Below are positions 26,647 to 35,669 of a DNA stretch of 64,000 nucleotides, in pieces. A program made the translations under genes and the position numbers. Origin of the DNA: Fodinibacter sp963707895 (lineage in GTDB: Bacteria > Actinomycetota > Actinomycetes > Actinomycetales > Dermatophilaceae); contig CAVPRS010000003.1 in assembly GCA_963707895.1 (NCBI GenBank), positions 310,001-374,000 on the forward strand, read 5' to 3'. Positions within the stretch are counted from its first letter, which is position 1; every line of letters starts with the position of its first letter. The notes beneath the pieces were generated by a model. It saw nothing but the letters and a program-made list of their open reading frames with translations, was not told where the DNA came from and ran no database searches.

Positions 26647-27667
26647 CCACTGGGCGGGCTGCGACCGGCGCGAGGGTGGCTCGCACGGGCGTCGCCCCTG
26701 CAGTCCGCCGCACCCGACCGGTGAGGAGCAGCACCGCGCCCGGAAGGGTCGCGACGAAGGCGATCATCCCGAACGCCACGGCCGTCGTCAGGCCCTCTGC
26801 CACCCCGAGGCCGGCAGCGCCGAAGACCCATGCGGCGGCACCCTCGCGTGGCCCCCAGCCGGCCAGGTTGAGGGGTATGGCCGACACCACGAGCACGACG
26901 AGGGCGAGCGGCAGCAGGGTGGTCGTCGGAGTCCGCACGCCCACCGTGCGGGCCGCGAGCACGAACGTGGCCAGGTGCCCGGCCAGCACCACCACCGACG
27001 CCAGGACCACCCCGATGGATGCCGGTCCGGTCGCGAGCGCGCGCAGGTCGCTCGCGACGACCCGACCGACCCGGGCCGGTGCGGTTCGGGCCCGACGGGA
27101 CCCCGTCAGCACGGCGAGACCGACCACGAGGACGACCAGCACGCCGAGGACCGCCAGCAGGGGCACCTCGGGCAGCGTGAGGTCGAACGGTCGCGTCAGG
27201 AGCACCGCCGCCGCGGTCAGGGTGACGAGCACGACCTGCCCGGCGGTGCGCTCCCAGGCCACCGACCGCAGACCGCGGCCGACGTCGCCGGCAGCACGGC
27301 CGTGCCGGACACCTCGGCCGACGTCGCCGAGCACCCCGCCCGGCAGGGTGACGTTGAGGAACTGCGCCCGGTAGCACGCCGCCACCGCGCCACGGAGCGT
27401 CAGGTCGACCCCGAGCCGGTGCGCCACGAGCCGCCAGCGCCACGCGGCGCACACGGTCGTCACGAGCGCGATGGCGGCCCCGGCCGACAGCGCTCGCAGG
27501 TCGGTGGCCCGCAGCGCCTCGAGGAACGGCCCCGTGCCGAGCCCGACGACGAGGGCAGCGATCACGAGCGCGCCGGCCAGCGGACGCGCCCACCGCCACC
27601 ACCGTGCGCCGATCTCCGCCTCCCGGACCGCGTGTGGGCCCCTCCCCACGTCGGGGTTCGGGGACAC
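26618..27667 (-). CDS. Flippase-like membrane protein (LPG-synthase TM / UPF0104 type)
   Basis: 349 residues, about eight hydrophobic segments. LNVTLPGGVLGDVGRGVRHG in the first third and SAIPLNLAGWGPREGAAAW in the last third are the paired signatures of the lysylphosphatidylglycerol synthase transmembrane family. These integral proteins are proposed to move lipid-linked molecules. No synthetase domain is attached. In this cluster it might translocate a glycosylated product. GTG start at 27667; the ribosome-binding site is weak. Confidence 0.85.
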   Translation of the reverse strand: MSPNPDVGRGPHAVREAEIGARWWRWARPLAGALVIAALVVGLGTGPFLEALRATDLRALSAGAAIALVTTVCAAWRWRLVAHRLGVDLTLRGAVAACYRAQFLNVTLPGGVLGDVGRGVRHGRAAGDVGRGLRSVAWERTAGQVVLVTLTAAAVLLTRPFDLTLPEVPLLAVLGVLVVLVVGLAVLTGSRRARTAPARVGRVVASDLRALATGPASIGVVLASVVVLAGHLATFVLAARTVGVRTPTTTLLPLALVVLVVSAIPLNLAGWGPREGAAAWVFGAAGLGVAEGLTTAVAFGMIAFVATLPGAVLLLTGRVRRTAGATPVRATLAPVAARPVDAVGGASSG

Positions 27668-27733
27668 CTGCTCATCAGGACCTACGGACGGGTCGGGCGC
27701 CCGGTTCAGGGCGCGCCGGCGACGCGAGCCGGG

Positions 27734-28804
27734 TCACGCCGCCACCTCGTCGAGCACCCGCGCCACCGCGGCGCTGGTGGCGGACCAGGTCGGCAGCTCC
27801 GTGCGGCGCTCGCGGGCCGCCGCCCGAAGGTGCTCGCGCATCCCCGGGTCACCGAGCCACTGCTCCAGCGACCCGGCGAGCGCCGGCGGGTCGTCGACCG
27901 GCACGAGGATGCCGGGTCGTCTTCCGCCGGGTGCCCGCCCCAGTGCCTCCGGCAGCCCGCCGACCCGGGTCGCCAGCACGGGGATGCCGCGCGCCAGCGC
28001 CTCGGTCACGACCATGCCGTACGTCTCACCCCGGGACGCGCTGACCAGGAGGTCGGCACGGCCGTAGGCGGCGTCGAGCGCAGCGCCCACGAGGGTGCCG
28101 CTGAACCGCACCCGGCCCGTGAGCCGAAGGCGCTGGACGGTGCGGTGCAGCTCGTCGACGAACGCCGGGTCGCGCTCGAGCGTGCCGACGCACTCGAGGG
28201 TCCAGCCCGCCGCCGGCACCCGGGCCAGCGCCTCGAGGAGCACGTCGTGTCCCTTGGCCGGCACCACCGCCCCGACGCAGATCAGCCGCCGACCGTCGGG
28301 GCAGCCCGCCACGGCCCGGGCGGGCTCGACGCCGGGAACGGCGACCGCGACCCGCGCAGCGTCGAGGCCGTAGGCGTCGAGCAGCCAGCGCCGGGTCCAC
28401 CGGCTCGGGGTCACGACGGCCGACGCCGCCCGCAGGGCCACCTGTTCCCGGGCCCGCGCGTCTGCGCCCTCGAGGTCCGGCCCGTCGAGGCCGAGTGGGA
28501 GGTGCACGAGCACGACGACCCGGAGCCGCCCACCCTCACCCACCAGCACCTCGGGCCGGTCGGAGCCGACCAGCCCGTCGACCACGACGACCTCACCCGA
28601 CGGGAGCGCGGCGAGCGCCGCCGCCAGGGCGGATGCCGGGTAGCTCACCGCACCACGTCCATGCTCCCCTCGCACCTCGTGTGAACGCACGTCCCACCCG
28701 CGACCGGTCAGGCCGCGCGCCAGCATCCGGTCGTAGGTGTTGCCGCCGCTGGGGCGGTCCGGGTCGTCGACGCCCTCGGGGACGACGAGGTGCACCGTCC
28801 TCAC
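27734..28804 (-). CDS. GT4-like glycosyltransferase
   Basis: 356 residues, GT-B fold: N-terminal half with PSGGNTYDRML (acceptor-side Gly-rich loop), C-terminal half with ICVGAVVPAKGHDVLLEAL and the donor-binding pair ETYGMVVTE (EX7E). A retaining transferase using a nucleotide sugar is expected. The acceptor is unknown; the neighbours suggest a pterin- or pyrimidine-derived small molecule. ATG 28804 overlaps the stop of the upstream PTPS-like gene by 4 bp. Confidence 0.88.
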   Translation of the reverse strand: MRTVHLVVPEGVDDPDRPSGGNTYDRMLARGLTGRGWDVRSHEVRGEHGRGAVSYPASALAAALAALPSGEVVVVDGLVGSDRPEVLVGEGGRLRVVVLVHLPLGLDGPDLEGADARAREQVALRAASAVVTPSRWTRRWLLDAYGLDAARVAVAVPGVEPARAVAGCPDGRRLICVGAVVPAKGHDVLLEALARVPAAGWTLECVGTLERDPAFVDELHRTVQRLRLTGRVRFSGTLVGAALDAAYGRADLLVSASRGETYGMVVTEALARGIPVLATRVGGLPEALGRAPGGRRPGILVPVDDPPALAGSLEQWLGDPGMREHLRAAARERRTELPTWSATSAAVARVLDEVAA

Positions 28805-29199
28805 AGGTCCCGCTCGTAGGACGCCGACGCGATGTGCGACTCGCGAAGGGTCACGAGGAGGGAGGCCAGCTCGGCCCCGTCACGGCCCAGGTCCCCGGCA
28901 CCGACGCGTTCCGCGAGCCGGTCGGCCACCACCTGCGCGAGCCGCTCGGTCGTCGTGTTCAGGCCCGCCAGCGAGGGGTCGTCGTCGAGGTTGCGGTAGC
29001 TCAGCGCGCCGACGACCGACGCCAGGGCGGAAGCGGCGCGGCCGATGTCGACCACGACGCCGTCGTCGTCGAGCGACGCGGACCGCACCGTGGCGTCGAC
29101 GACGTAGGTCGCCCCGTGCAGCCCCTGGGCCGGCCCGAACACCTCGCCGCGCAGGCTGTGGGCCACCATCATGTGGTCGCGGACGGTCACGCTGAACAC
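28801..29199 (-). CDS. 6-pyruvoyl-tetrahydropterin-synthase-like protein, degenerate active site
   Basis: 132 residues with the T-fold family outline. Aligned by eye with QueD/PTPS: the first zinc His is kept (His14, VAHSL) and the second too (His28, LHG), but the third ligand of the usual HGH is Ala30, the catalytic Cys position is Ala24, and the Asp-His of the usual LDH motif reads SY (LSYRNLDD). The late Glu in LRESH is kept. So either the chemistry differs from PTPS or the protein only binds a pterin. Overlaps both neighbours, confirming an operon. Confidence 0.85.
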   Translation of the reverse strand: MFSVTVRDHMMVAHSLRGEVFGPAQGLHGATYVVDATVRSASLDDDGVVVDIGRAASALASVVGALSYRNLDDDPSLAGLNTTTERLAQVVADRLAERVGAGDLGRDGAELASLLVTLRESHIASASYERDL

Positions 29200-30188
29200 G
29201 GCGGCTCCTCGTCATAGGTCACGGTGTGGCAGAGAGCGGGCAGGCTGCCGTCGGCGAGGCGCGCCATCACGTCGGGCAGGTCGTCCAGCGGGGAGCTGCC
29301 CGTGAGCAGCACGTCGAAGGCCGGGTCGCGCAGCAGGGCGAGCGCCAGGCGAAGCCGGTCGGTGGGCGTGCGCCGTGCCCGCCGGGCCGGCGACACCGTG
29401 CCGACCTGGCTGGCCCGCACCGCCAGCCGGCCCGAGTGGAAGGACCCGCCGAGCCGAAGGGTCACCTCGGAGTCGCCGTACCAGCTGAGGTCGAGCACGG
29501 TCCCCTCCGCCCCGAGCAGGTCGAGGGAGAGCTGCAGCCCCGCAGACGTCGAGCTGGCGTGCACGGCCAGGTCACAGCCGGCGGGCGCGTCGGCGGGCAG
29601 TGCGAACGACGCACCCAACGCCCGCGCCACGAAGGCGCGCCCGGGATCGACGTCGACGACGGTCACCTCCACCCCTGGGATGCCGGCCAGCAGGCGGGCG
29701 GTGCACAGCCCCACCATGCCGGCCCCCACGACGGCGACGCGGTCGCCGACGAGCGGCGCGGCATCCCACAGGGCGTTGACGGCGGTCTCGACGGTGCCGG
29801 CGAGCACCGCCCTGTCCGGCGGCACGTCATCGGGCACGACGACGACCGAGCCGACCGGCACGACGTAGGCGCTCTGGTGGGGGTAGAGGCAGAACACGGT
29901 GCGCCCCAACAGGTTCGGCGGCCCGGCCTCGACGACACCGACGTTGAGGTAGCCGTACTTCACCGGCCCGGGGAGGTCGCCCTCCTGGAACGGGGCACGC
30001 ATCACGGCCCGCTGGTCGGGCGGTACGCCCCCGCGGAAGACCAGCGCCTCGGTGCCACGGCTGACCCCGGAGCGCAGGGTGCGCACCAGCACCTCGCCCG
30101 GGCCGGGGTCGGGCACGGCCACGCGGCGGATCTCCCCCGCCCCCGGCTCGCGCAGCCAGTACGCCCGGGCCTGCACCGCCATGGACAC
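29187..30188 (-). CDS. Medium-chain (zinc-type) dehydrogenase
   Basis: 333 residues. GroES-like N-terminal domain with SGVSRGTEALVFRGG, then a Rossmann domain with GAGMVGLCTARLL. It lacks the catalytic Cys and the four-Cys structural zinc site of classic alcohol dehydrogenases, resembling the BchC/TDH-like branch with SRGTE. The substrate is probably a small-molecule alcohol or sugar carbon. First gene of the six-gene minus-strand cluster; its stop overlaps the PTPS-like start by 13 bp. GTG at 30188, or ATG at 30182. Confidence 0.85.
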   Translation of the reverse strand: MSMAVQARAYWLREPGAGEIRRVAVPDPGPGEVLVRTLRSGVSRGTEALVFRGGVPPDQRAVMRAPFQEGDLPGPVKYGYLNVGVVEAGPPNLLGRTVFCLYPHQSAYVVPVGSVVVVPDDVPPDRAVLAGTVETAVNALWDAAPLVGDRVAVVGAGMVGLCTARLLAGIPGVEVTVVDVDPGRAFVARALGASFALPADAPAGCDLAVHASSTSAGLQLSLDLLGAEGTVLDLSWYGDSEVTLRLGGSFHSGRLAVRASQVGTVSPARRARRTPTDRLRLALALLRDPAFDVLLTGSSPLDDLPDVMARLADGSLPALCHTVTYDEEPPCSA

Positions 30189-30377
30189 ACGCCACCTTCC
30201 CGGGGTCGGGCTGAACCACCTCGTCGCCGCTCGCAGTGGGCGGCCGTACTCCTACACACGCAGCCACGGTGGCCACGGTTCAGGTGGGCGGTGAACCGAC
30301 GGCACCTGCCGCCCGTGGTGACGGGTGAGGCCCCCGGCGCATCGACGGGTGGCGACGCTCGGCGGACGGAGACTGCG

Positions 30378-30746
30378 ATGGGGCTGCGGATCGTGACGGC
30401 GGTGGCGGCGCTGGTGTCGGCGTACGTGCACCTCAAGCTCTGGCTCGACGGGATGCGCGATGTCGACGTCGTCGGGCCGGCCTTCCTGCTCAACGCGGTG
30501 GCCGGGCTCGTCATCGCCGTGCTGCTGCTCGCGTGGCACCACTGGGCCCCGGGCTTCCTTGCGGCGGGGTTCGGGGCGAGCACCCTCGGCGCGTTCATCC
30601 TCTCCACGACCGTGGGCCTGTTCGGGGTCGAGGAGCAGTGGGTCGGCGGCTACGTGTGGGCTGCCGCCATCTCCGAGGCCGTGTGCATCGTGGGCGGCCT
30701 GCTCGTGATGCGGGCGGAGTGGCCGAACCGGCAGCAGTCGGTCTGA
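30378..30746 (+). CDS. Small four-helix membrane protein
   Basis: 122 residues from ATG 30378. Four hydrophobic segments with short loops: VTAVAALVSAYVHLKLW, then AFLLNAVAGLVIAVLLL, FLAAGFGASTLGAFIL and AISEAVCIVGGLLVM. It resembles uncharacterised actinobacterial membrane proteins; no functional motif. It is divergent from the dehydrogenase and ends at a perfect palindrome shared with the anti-sigma gene. Confidence 0.75.
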   Translation: MGLRIVTAVAALVSAYVHLKLWLDGMRDVDVVGPAFLLNAVAGLVIAVLLLAWHHWAPGFLAAGFGASTLGAFILSTTVGLFGVEEQWVGGYVWAAAISEAVCIVGGLLVMRAEWPNRQQSV

Positions 30747-30796
30747 CACCGGCCCCACCCACGCGATCGGCCTGCCGCAGCCCGGCCACGCAGGAG

Positions 30797-30834
30797 TTCG
30801 GATGGCACGCAGCAGCTGCTGCGTGCCATCCGAA
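30797..30834. terminator. Perfect 38-bp palindrome, convergent terminator
   Basis: Two 19-bp arms with no loop base (TTCGGATGGCACGCAGCAG then its complement) between the 3' ends of two convergent genes. As RNA it would fold with a small forced loop. Confidence 0.8.
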
Positions 30835-30873
30835 GTAGTGCGTGCGATGCGCTCCCTGCGAAGCGCGCCCGGG

Positions 30874-31584
30874 TCAGACCGGCAGGGTCAGCACGACCCG
30901 CCCGTCGGACGTGCGCACCTCCACGCCGGTGATGTCGGTGCGTCCGGTCGCCGTGGCCCCCGAGAGCCGCATCGTCCTGCCCGGGAGGGCCTTCCAGGTG
31001 GCGACCCGCTCGACGGCGCCGGCGCGCGTGCGCACGAAGAGGCCGTAGGGCCCGGCCTCCTGACCGTCGTACCCGCCGCCACGGGTCGCCGCGGCGTAGG
31101 TGCAGGTGAGGTCGAGCTTGGTACCCCAGGCCACCCCGGTGAGCGCGATCGCGGCCCGCACCGGTCCGGACCCGACCGGCACCATCGGCTCGCCGACGGC
31201 GATGGTGCTGCGCGTGGCCGTCGGGGTGGCCGCGACCTCCGCGGGCGAGCGGTCGAACGCGCCACCGATGGCCAGGGCGCTCACGACCACTGCGGCGATC
31301 GACGCGGCCACGGCGGCGGTGAGCACCGAGCGACGCCGCTGCTCGCCACGCACCTCGCGCACCAGCGCGGGAAGAAGGGTCTGCGGCAGGGGTGCGTCGG
31401 GGGTCGGCACCTCGAGGTCGGCGACGTCGACCTGGGCGAGCAGCCCGGGCAGCCCCGCGAGGTCGCGCACGGCACGGCTGCACTCGGCGCACCCGGGCAG
31501 GTGGGTCTCGAACTCGAGGCGCTCGGCAGGAGCCAGCGACCCCAGCACGTAGGCGCCGTCGAGGTGGGCGAAACGGCAGGTCAT
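30874..31584 (-). CDS. Anti-sigma factor, zinc-finger type (RskA/RslA-like)
   Basis: 236 residues. The N-terminal anti-sigma domain carries a zinc-type motif (Cys3, His7, HLPGCAECSRAV). A single membrane segment (VLTAAVAASIAAVVVSALAI) at about residues 90-110 leads to an extracytoplasmic domain of about 120 residues similar to the RskA C-terminal fold. It holds the adjacent sigma factor inactive until the outer part is cleaved or the metal site is oxidised. ATG overlaps the sigma stop (ATGA). Confidence 0.9.
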   Translation of the reverse strand: MTCRFAHLDGAYVLGSLAPAERLEFETHLPGCAECSRAVRDLAGLPGLLAQVDVADLEVPTPDAPLPQTLLPALVREVRGEQRRRSVLTAAVAASIAAVVVSALAIGGAFDRSPAEVAATPTATRSTIAVGEPMVPVGSGPVRAAIALTGVAWGTKLDLTCTYAAATRGGGYDGQEAGPYGLFVRTRAGAVERVATWKALPGRTMRLSGATATGRTDITGVEVRTSDGRVVLTLPV

Positions 31585-32093
31585 GCGCCGACCCCCATCT
31601 CCTGCAACGCCAGTCGTAGTGCTCGCAGAGCGTAGTGGGTGCGTGACTTGACCGTTCCCTCGGGGATGCCGAGCCGGAGCGCCGCCTGCGCCACCGAGGC
31701 GCCGCGGTAGTAGCACTCGAGCAGCACCGCCCGGTGGTCGGCGGACAGGGACGTCACGGCCTCGGCGACCAGCCACGAGGTGAGCAGCTGGTCGGTGTGG
31801 TCGATCTCGTCACGGCCCTCGGGCACGTCCGGGACGGCGATCTCGTGCTGCGAGCGCGAGGTGCGCCACTCGTCGATGACGATGTTGCGGGCCACGGTGA
31901 ACAGCCATGAGCGCACCGACCCGCGCGACTCGTCGAGCCGGTCGTGGTTGCGCCAGGCGCGCAGCAGCGTCTCCTGCACGACGTCCTCGGCGCGGGCTCG
32001 GTCCTGCCCGGTCAGGCGCAGGCAGTAGCCCCACAGCGCGGCGGCATGTTCGTCATGCAGCTGCTGCATCAGCGCTACCGAGCTCTCCGGCAT
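31581..32093 (-). CDS. ECF sigma factor (SigL/SigK-like)
   Basis: 170 residues. Region 2 includes AEDVVQETLLRAWRN and SWLFTVARNIVIDEWR; region 4 ends LGIPEGTVKSRTHYALRALR. Size and layout fit an ECF sigma of about group SigK/SigL. It is followed by its membrane-bound anti-sigma factor in an overlapping pair. No target promoter was identified. ATG 32093. Confidence 0.93.
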   Translation of the reverse strand: MPESSVALMQQLHDEHAAALWGYCLRLTGQDRARAEDVVQETLLRAWRNHDRLDESRGSVRSWLFTVARNIVIDEWRTSRSQHEIAVPDVPEGRDEIDHTDQLLTSWLVAEAVTSLSADHRAVLLECYYRGASVAQAALRLGIPEGTVKSRTHYALRALRLALQEMGVGA

Positions 32094-32146
32094 CCGACCT
32101 CCTACCGACCTCTACGCGCTCGCCGCCCGCGGGGTTCAGTCGAGCG

Positions 32147-32857
32147 CTACTCGTCGCCGCGCAGCGTGAACGACCGTAGCCGGTCCCCGGTGAACCACAC
32201 GGCTGCGAGGGTGACGAGCACCGCGGCCACCACCGCGTACGGCACCGCGACGTTCACGGCCTCGTCGTTCGGCGCGCTGAGCCGGTCGGCCACCGCGCGG
32301 CCCCACGCACCCACCGACAGCCAGCGCACCCCGGCGAAGATCGAGCCGAGCACGCCCTCCCACACGAGCACGAAGAGCAGGCCGACGACCACCGCGTGGC
32401 GGGTGAGCGCGGCGAGCGCGAGGAACACGGCGGTGTAGACCGTGCCGGAAACCACCGCCCCCACGCCGACGGCGAGCGCACGAGCGGGATTCGACGGCTC
32501 GAGCACCAGCGCCGCGAGTGCCACGGGCAGCGCCCCCAGCACCATCGTGGAGGCCCACGCCGCCGCGAACTTGCTGACCGCGATGACGTGCCTGCTCACC
32601 GGCTTGGCGAGCAGGTAGACGACCGAGCCGTCGTCGATCTCCGGGCCGAGCACTGCGGTCGCGGCGAGGAGGGCCACGAGCGGGAGCACCACCGTGAAGC
32701 CGAGCCCGACCACCGCCTCGACCCCGACCTCGTCGTCGGTGAGCAGGCTCACCAGCACGGCGAGTGCGAGCAGGGCGCCCGCGAGAAGCAGGAGCACGAT
32801 GCCGCGCCGGCGTCCGAACAGGGCCTGGGTCGACAGGCGCAGGAGGGTGCGGTTCAT
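32147..32857 (-). CDS. ABC-2 type permease
   Basis: 236 residues, six hydrophobic segments, with the conserved stretch ATAVLGPEIDDGSVVYLLAKP at the loop after the second segment, typical of ABC-2 permeases of the NosY/YhaP type. It forms the last gene of a four-gene transporter operon and probably pairs with the ATPase 3 bases upstream. Substrate unknown. Confidence 0.87.
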   Translation of the reverse strand: MNRTLLRLSTQALFGRRRGIVLLLLAGALLALAVLVSLLTDDEVGVEAVVGLGFTVVLPLVALLAATAVLGPEIDDGSVVYLLAKPVSRHVIAVSKFAAAWASTMVLGALPVALAALVLEPSNPARALAVGVGAVVSGTVYTAVFLALAALTRHAVVVGLLFVLVWEGVLGSIFAGVRWLSVGAWGRAVADRLSAPNDEAVNVAVPYAVVAAVLVTLAAVWFTGDRLRSFTLRGDE

Positions 32858-32860
32858 CGC

Positions 32861-33775
32861 TCAGCCACCCACCAGGTAGGCGAAGACGCTCTCGAGCGAC
32901 TCGTCGGTCGGCGTCAGCTCGACGATCCGGATGCCGCGCTCGCGCGCCACCCGCGGCAGCCGCACCGAGAACGCCCCGAAGTCGGAGACGGAGACGTCGA
33001 CCCCACCCCCGCCGCGCAGCGAGACGGCCACGACCGACGGTTCCGAGATGAGGGATGCCGCGAGCCGGCGGTCGTCGTCGGCCACGACGACGTACTGCAC
33101 CGGGCGGTCTGTCATCAGCCGCCGGATCTGGCCGAAGTCGCCGGACGCCGCGTGCCGCCCCGAGACGACGACCTCGATCTGCCGGGCGACCTGCTCGACC
33201 TCCTCGAGGATGTGCGAGCTGAACAGCACGGTGCGCCCCTCGGCGCCCATGCGGCGCAGCAGCGCCATGAGGTGCAGACGCTGGCGAGGGTCGACGCCGT
33301 TGAACGGCTCGTCGAGCAGGAGCACCGACGGGTCGTGCACCAGCGCCGAGGCGAGCTTGACCCGTTGGCGCATCCCCTTGGAGTAGGTGCCGATCCGGCG
33401 CCCGGCCGGCTCGCCCATCTCGACGATGTCGAGGGCCCGCTCGGTGGCGGCACCGGGGTCGTCGAGACCGTGCAGCTCGGCGTTGGCGAGCACGAACTGA
33501 CGCCCCGTGAGGTAGCCGAAGCTCAGCTCGCGCTCGGGCACCAGGCCGATGGTGCGGTAGGCGTCGGTGTGCCGCCACACCGGCTCGCCGTCGAGGGTGA
33601 CCGTGCCGGCCGAGGGGGCGAGGAAGCCCGACATCAGGGCGATGATCGTGGTCTTTCCGGCACCGTTGGGGCCGAGCAGGCCGGTCACGCCGGGGCGCAC
33701 CGTCATCGAGATCCCGTTGACGGCCACCACGTTGCCGTACCAGCGCGAGGTCTGGTCGAGGCTGAGCACGCTCAT
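32861..33775 (-). CDS. ABC transporter ATP-binding protein
   Basis: 304 residues. Walker A LLGPNGAGKTT, signature YSKGMRQRVKLA, Walker B SVLLLDEPFNGVD, switch His in FSSHILEE. About 80 residues follow the nucleotide domain, ending ESVFAYLVGG, as in CcmA/NatA-type ATPases. ATG 33775 overlaps the upstream permease stop by 4 bp. Third gene of the operon. Confidence 0.9.
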   Translation of the reverse strand: MSVLSLDQTSRWYGNVVAVNGISMTVRPGVTGLLGPNGAGKTTIIALMSGFLAPSAGTVTLDGEPVWRHTDAYRTIGLVPERELSFGYLTGRQFVLANAELHGLDDPGAATERALDIVEMGEPAGRRIGTYSKGMRQRVKLASALVHDPSVLLLDEPFNGVDPRQRLHLMALLRRMGAEGRTVLFSSHILEEVEQVARQIEVVVSGRHAASGDFGQIRRLMTDRPVQYVVVADDDRRLAASLISEPSVVAVSLRGGGGVDVSVSDFGAFSVRLPRVARERGIRIVELTPTDESLESVFAYLVGG

Positions 33776-34668
33776 GCGGTGGCCACCCTCCGGTAGCGCC
33801 ACAGCAGGGCGGCCACGCACGCCACCGACAGGCCCACGAAGACGCCGACGTAGGCGAGCTCCATGCCCGTCGACGACGGCGGGGTCGGCACGTCGGCACC
33901 GGTCCACGCACCCATCAGGCCGCGGTAGAGGGAGTACGGCGAGAACAGCCCGGCGACCTCGCCCACGCGGGGGTTCCCCTCCTCGTTCGAGATGCCCTGC
34001 ACGGCAGTGACGATGCCGTTGGCGATGACCAGCAGGGCGATGGTCGCCGCCACGGCGAAGCCACGGCGGGTCGACCACGACGCGATCAGCCCGGCGATGC
34101 CGGCCAGCGAGAGGGCCAGCAGCACGGCCATCCCCAGCGCGATGCCGGCCTGGCGGGTCTGCTCGCCGACCTCGAGCTCACCGAGCAGGGCGACCACGTA
34201 GAGGATGACGATCGGCAGCACGAGGAAGACGAGCGTCGCGCCCAGCAGCGCGGCCCAGCGCGACAGCGCGTAGGTGCTCGAGCGCAGCGGCCGGGCCAGG
34301 TAGAGCGAGATCGTGCCGTGCCGCAGGTCGCGCGAGAAGAGCACCGGGGCCTGGGACGCCACGAAGATGCCGAGCAGCACCTGGGTGGTCGACGCGTACT
34401 CCGCGTAGCCGATCGGCAGCTTGTCGAGGCCGGCGAAGGCGAGCACCCCGCCGACGATGACCGCCGGCATCAGGTTCAGGGCCAGCAGGATGAAGGGAAG
34501 CACCTTCGACTTCCCGGACCGGCCCAGCCCGAAGGCGTTGCGGAAGCCGGTGAGGGTCAGGGCGCGGGCAATGTCTCCGGGGCCGACGCGGGTGCCGGTG
34601 TAGGGGCGGTAGCCCAGGTCGTGGATGACGGTGCCGCCGGCGGGCGTCGCGGCCGAGGGGTCGGTCAC
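33772..34668 (-). CDS. ABC-2 type permease
   Basis: 298 residues with six hydrophobic segments. PVLFSRDLRHGTISLYLARPL after the second segment matches the ABC-2 permease loop. The first 50 residues (HDLGYRPYTG) resemble permeases paired with CcmA-like ATPases. Start overlaps the upstream ATPase by 4 bp, stop overlaps the downstream one, so all four subunits are probably translated together; two ATPases and two permeases may form one heteromeric exporter. Confidence 0.87.
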   Translation of the reverse strand: MTDPSAATPAGGTVIHDLGYRPYTGTRVGPGDIARALTLTGFRNAFGLGRSGKSKVLPFILLALNLMPAVIVGGVLAFAGLDKLPIGYAEYASTTQVLLGIFVASQAPVLFSRDLRHGTISLYLARPLRSSTYALSRWAALLGATLVFLVLPIVILYVVALLGELEVGEQTRQAGIALGMAVLLALSLAGIAGLIASWSTRRGFAVAATIALLVIANGIVTAVQGISNEEGNPRVGEVAGLFSPYSLYRGLMGAWTGADVPTPPSSTGMELAYVGVFVGLSVACVAALLWRYRRVATA

Positions 34669-35669
34669 GGGGCACCTCCGGCGTGGGGCTCGGCGTGGCT
34701 GCGGTCGTCCGCGCCGGCATCGGCAGCGGCGTCGGCATCGGCATCGGCGAAGACGTCCTCGATGCGCCGGTGGTCGACCTGCAGGCGCACCAGGCCCAGC
34801 CCGAGGTCGCTGGCGGTGTCGCGGATCAGGTCGCGCACGTCGACCGCGCCGTCGGTGGCGTCGACGGACGCGTCGACGGTGAGCATCGAGCCGCGTGCCG
34901 CGGTGGCGACGCCGGCGCTGGTGAGCGCGGCCGCCATCCTGGATTGCGCGTCCTGGCCCATCACCTCGACGAGGAGCACGCCGGTGGCGTCGAGGAACTC
35001 GTCGGTGCGCGAGGCCCGCAGGAGGCGCCCGCCGTCGAGCACGACCACGTTGTCGCTCACCCGCTCGAGCTCACCGAGCAGGTGCGAGGTGACGATGACC
35101 GCGATGCCGAAGTCGTGGCCGATGCGGCGCACGAGGCCGAGCATCTCGTCGCGGGCGGCCGGGTCGAGGCCGTTGGTCGGCTCGTCGAGGAGCACCAGGC
35201 GGGGGTCGTGGGCCAGCGCCTGGGCGAGCTTGGCCTTCTGCTTCATGCCGGTGGAGTAGCCGCCCATCGGGCGGTAGCGCTCCTCGGCCAGCCCGACGTG
35301 CCGCAGCACCTCGGCCGCTCGCTCCCGGGCGGCGACACGGGGCAGCCCGGACATCATCGCCATGTGCACGATGAAGTCGCTGGCGCTGACGTCGGGTGGG
35401 AGGCAGTCGTGCTCGGGCAGGTAGCCCACGGCCGCGCGGATCGACTCGCCCTCGGTGGCGATGTCGTGCCCGAGGACCTCGGCGCGGCCACCGGTCGCAG
35501 GGATCAGGCCGAGCAGGATCTTCAGCAGCGTCGACTTGCCCGCGCCGTTGGCACCGACCAGCCCGGTGGTGCCGCTCCCGATGTCGAGGGTCAGCGAGTC
35601 CAGGGCCAGCACCGGACCGTAGTCCTTGGTGAGGCCCTCGACGCGCACGACCGGATCCACGTCGGCCAC
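34665..35669 (-). CDS. ABC transporter ATP-binding protein with Asp/Ala-rich tail
   Basis: 334 residues, first gene of the operon. Walker A LVGANGAGKST, signature YSTGMKQKAKLAQAL, Walker B LVLLDEPTNGLD, switch VTSHLLGE. After the usual C-terminal domain (HRRIEDVF) comes a 25-residue low-complexity tail of DA repeats, encoded by a small tandem GGCATC/GGCGTC array at about 34718-34752, which may vary in length between strains. Confidence 0.9.
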   Translation of the reverse strand: MADVDPVVRVEGLTKDYGPVLALDSLTLDIGSGTTGLVGANGAGKSTLLKILLGLIPATGGRAEVLGHDIATEGESIRAAVGYLPEHDCLPPDVSASDFIVHMAMMSGLPRVAARERAAEVLRHVGLAEERYRPMGGYSTGMKQKAKLAQALAHDPRLVLLDEPTNGLDPAARDEMLGLVRRIGHDFGIAVIVTSHLLGELERVSDNVVVLDGGRLLRASRTDEFLDATGVLLVEVMGQDAQSRMAAALTSAGVATAARGSMLTVDASVDATDGAVDVRDLIRDTASDLGLGLVRLQVDHRRIEDVFADADADAAADAGADDRSHAEPHAGGAP

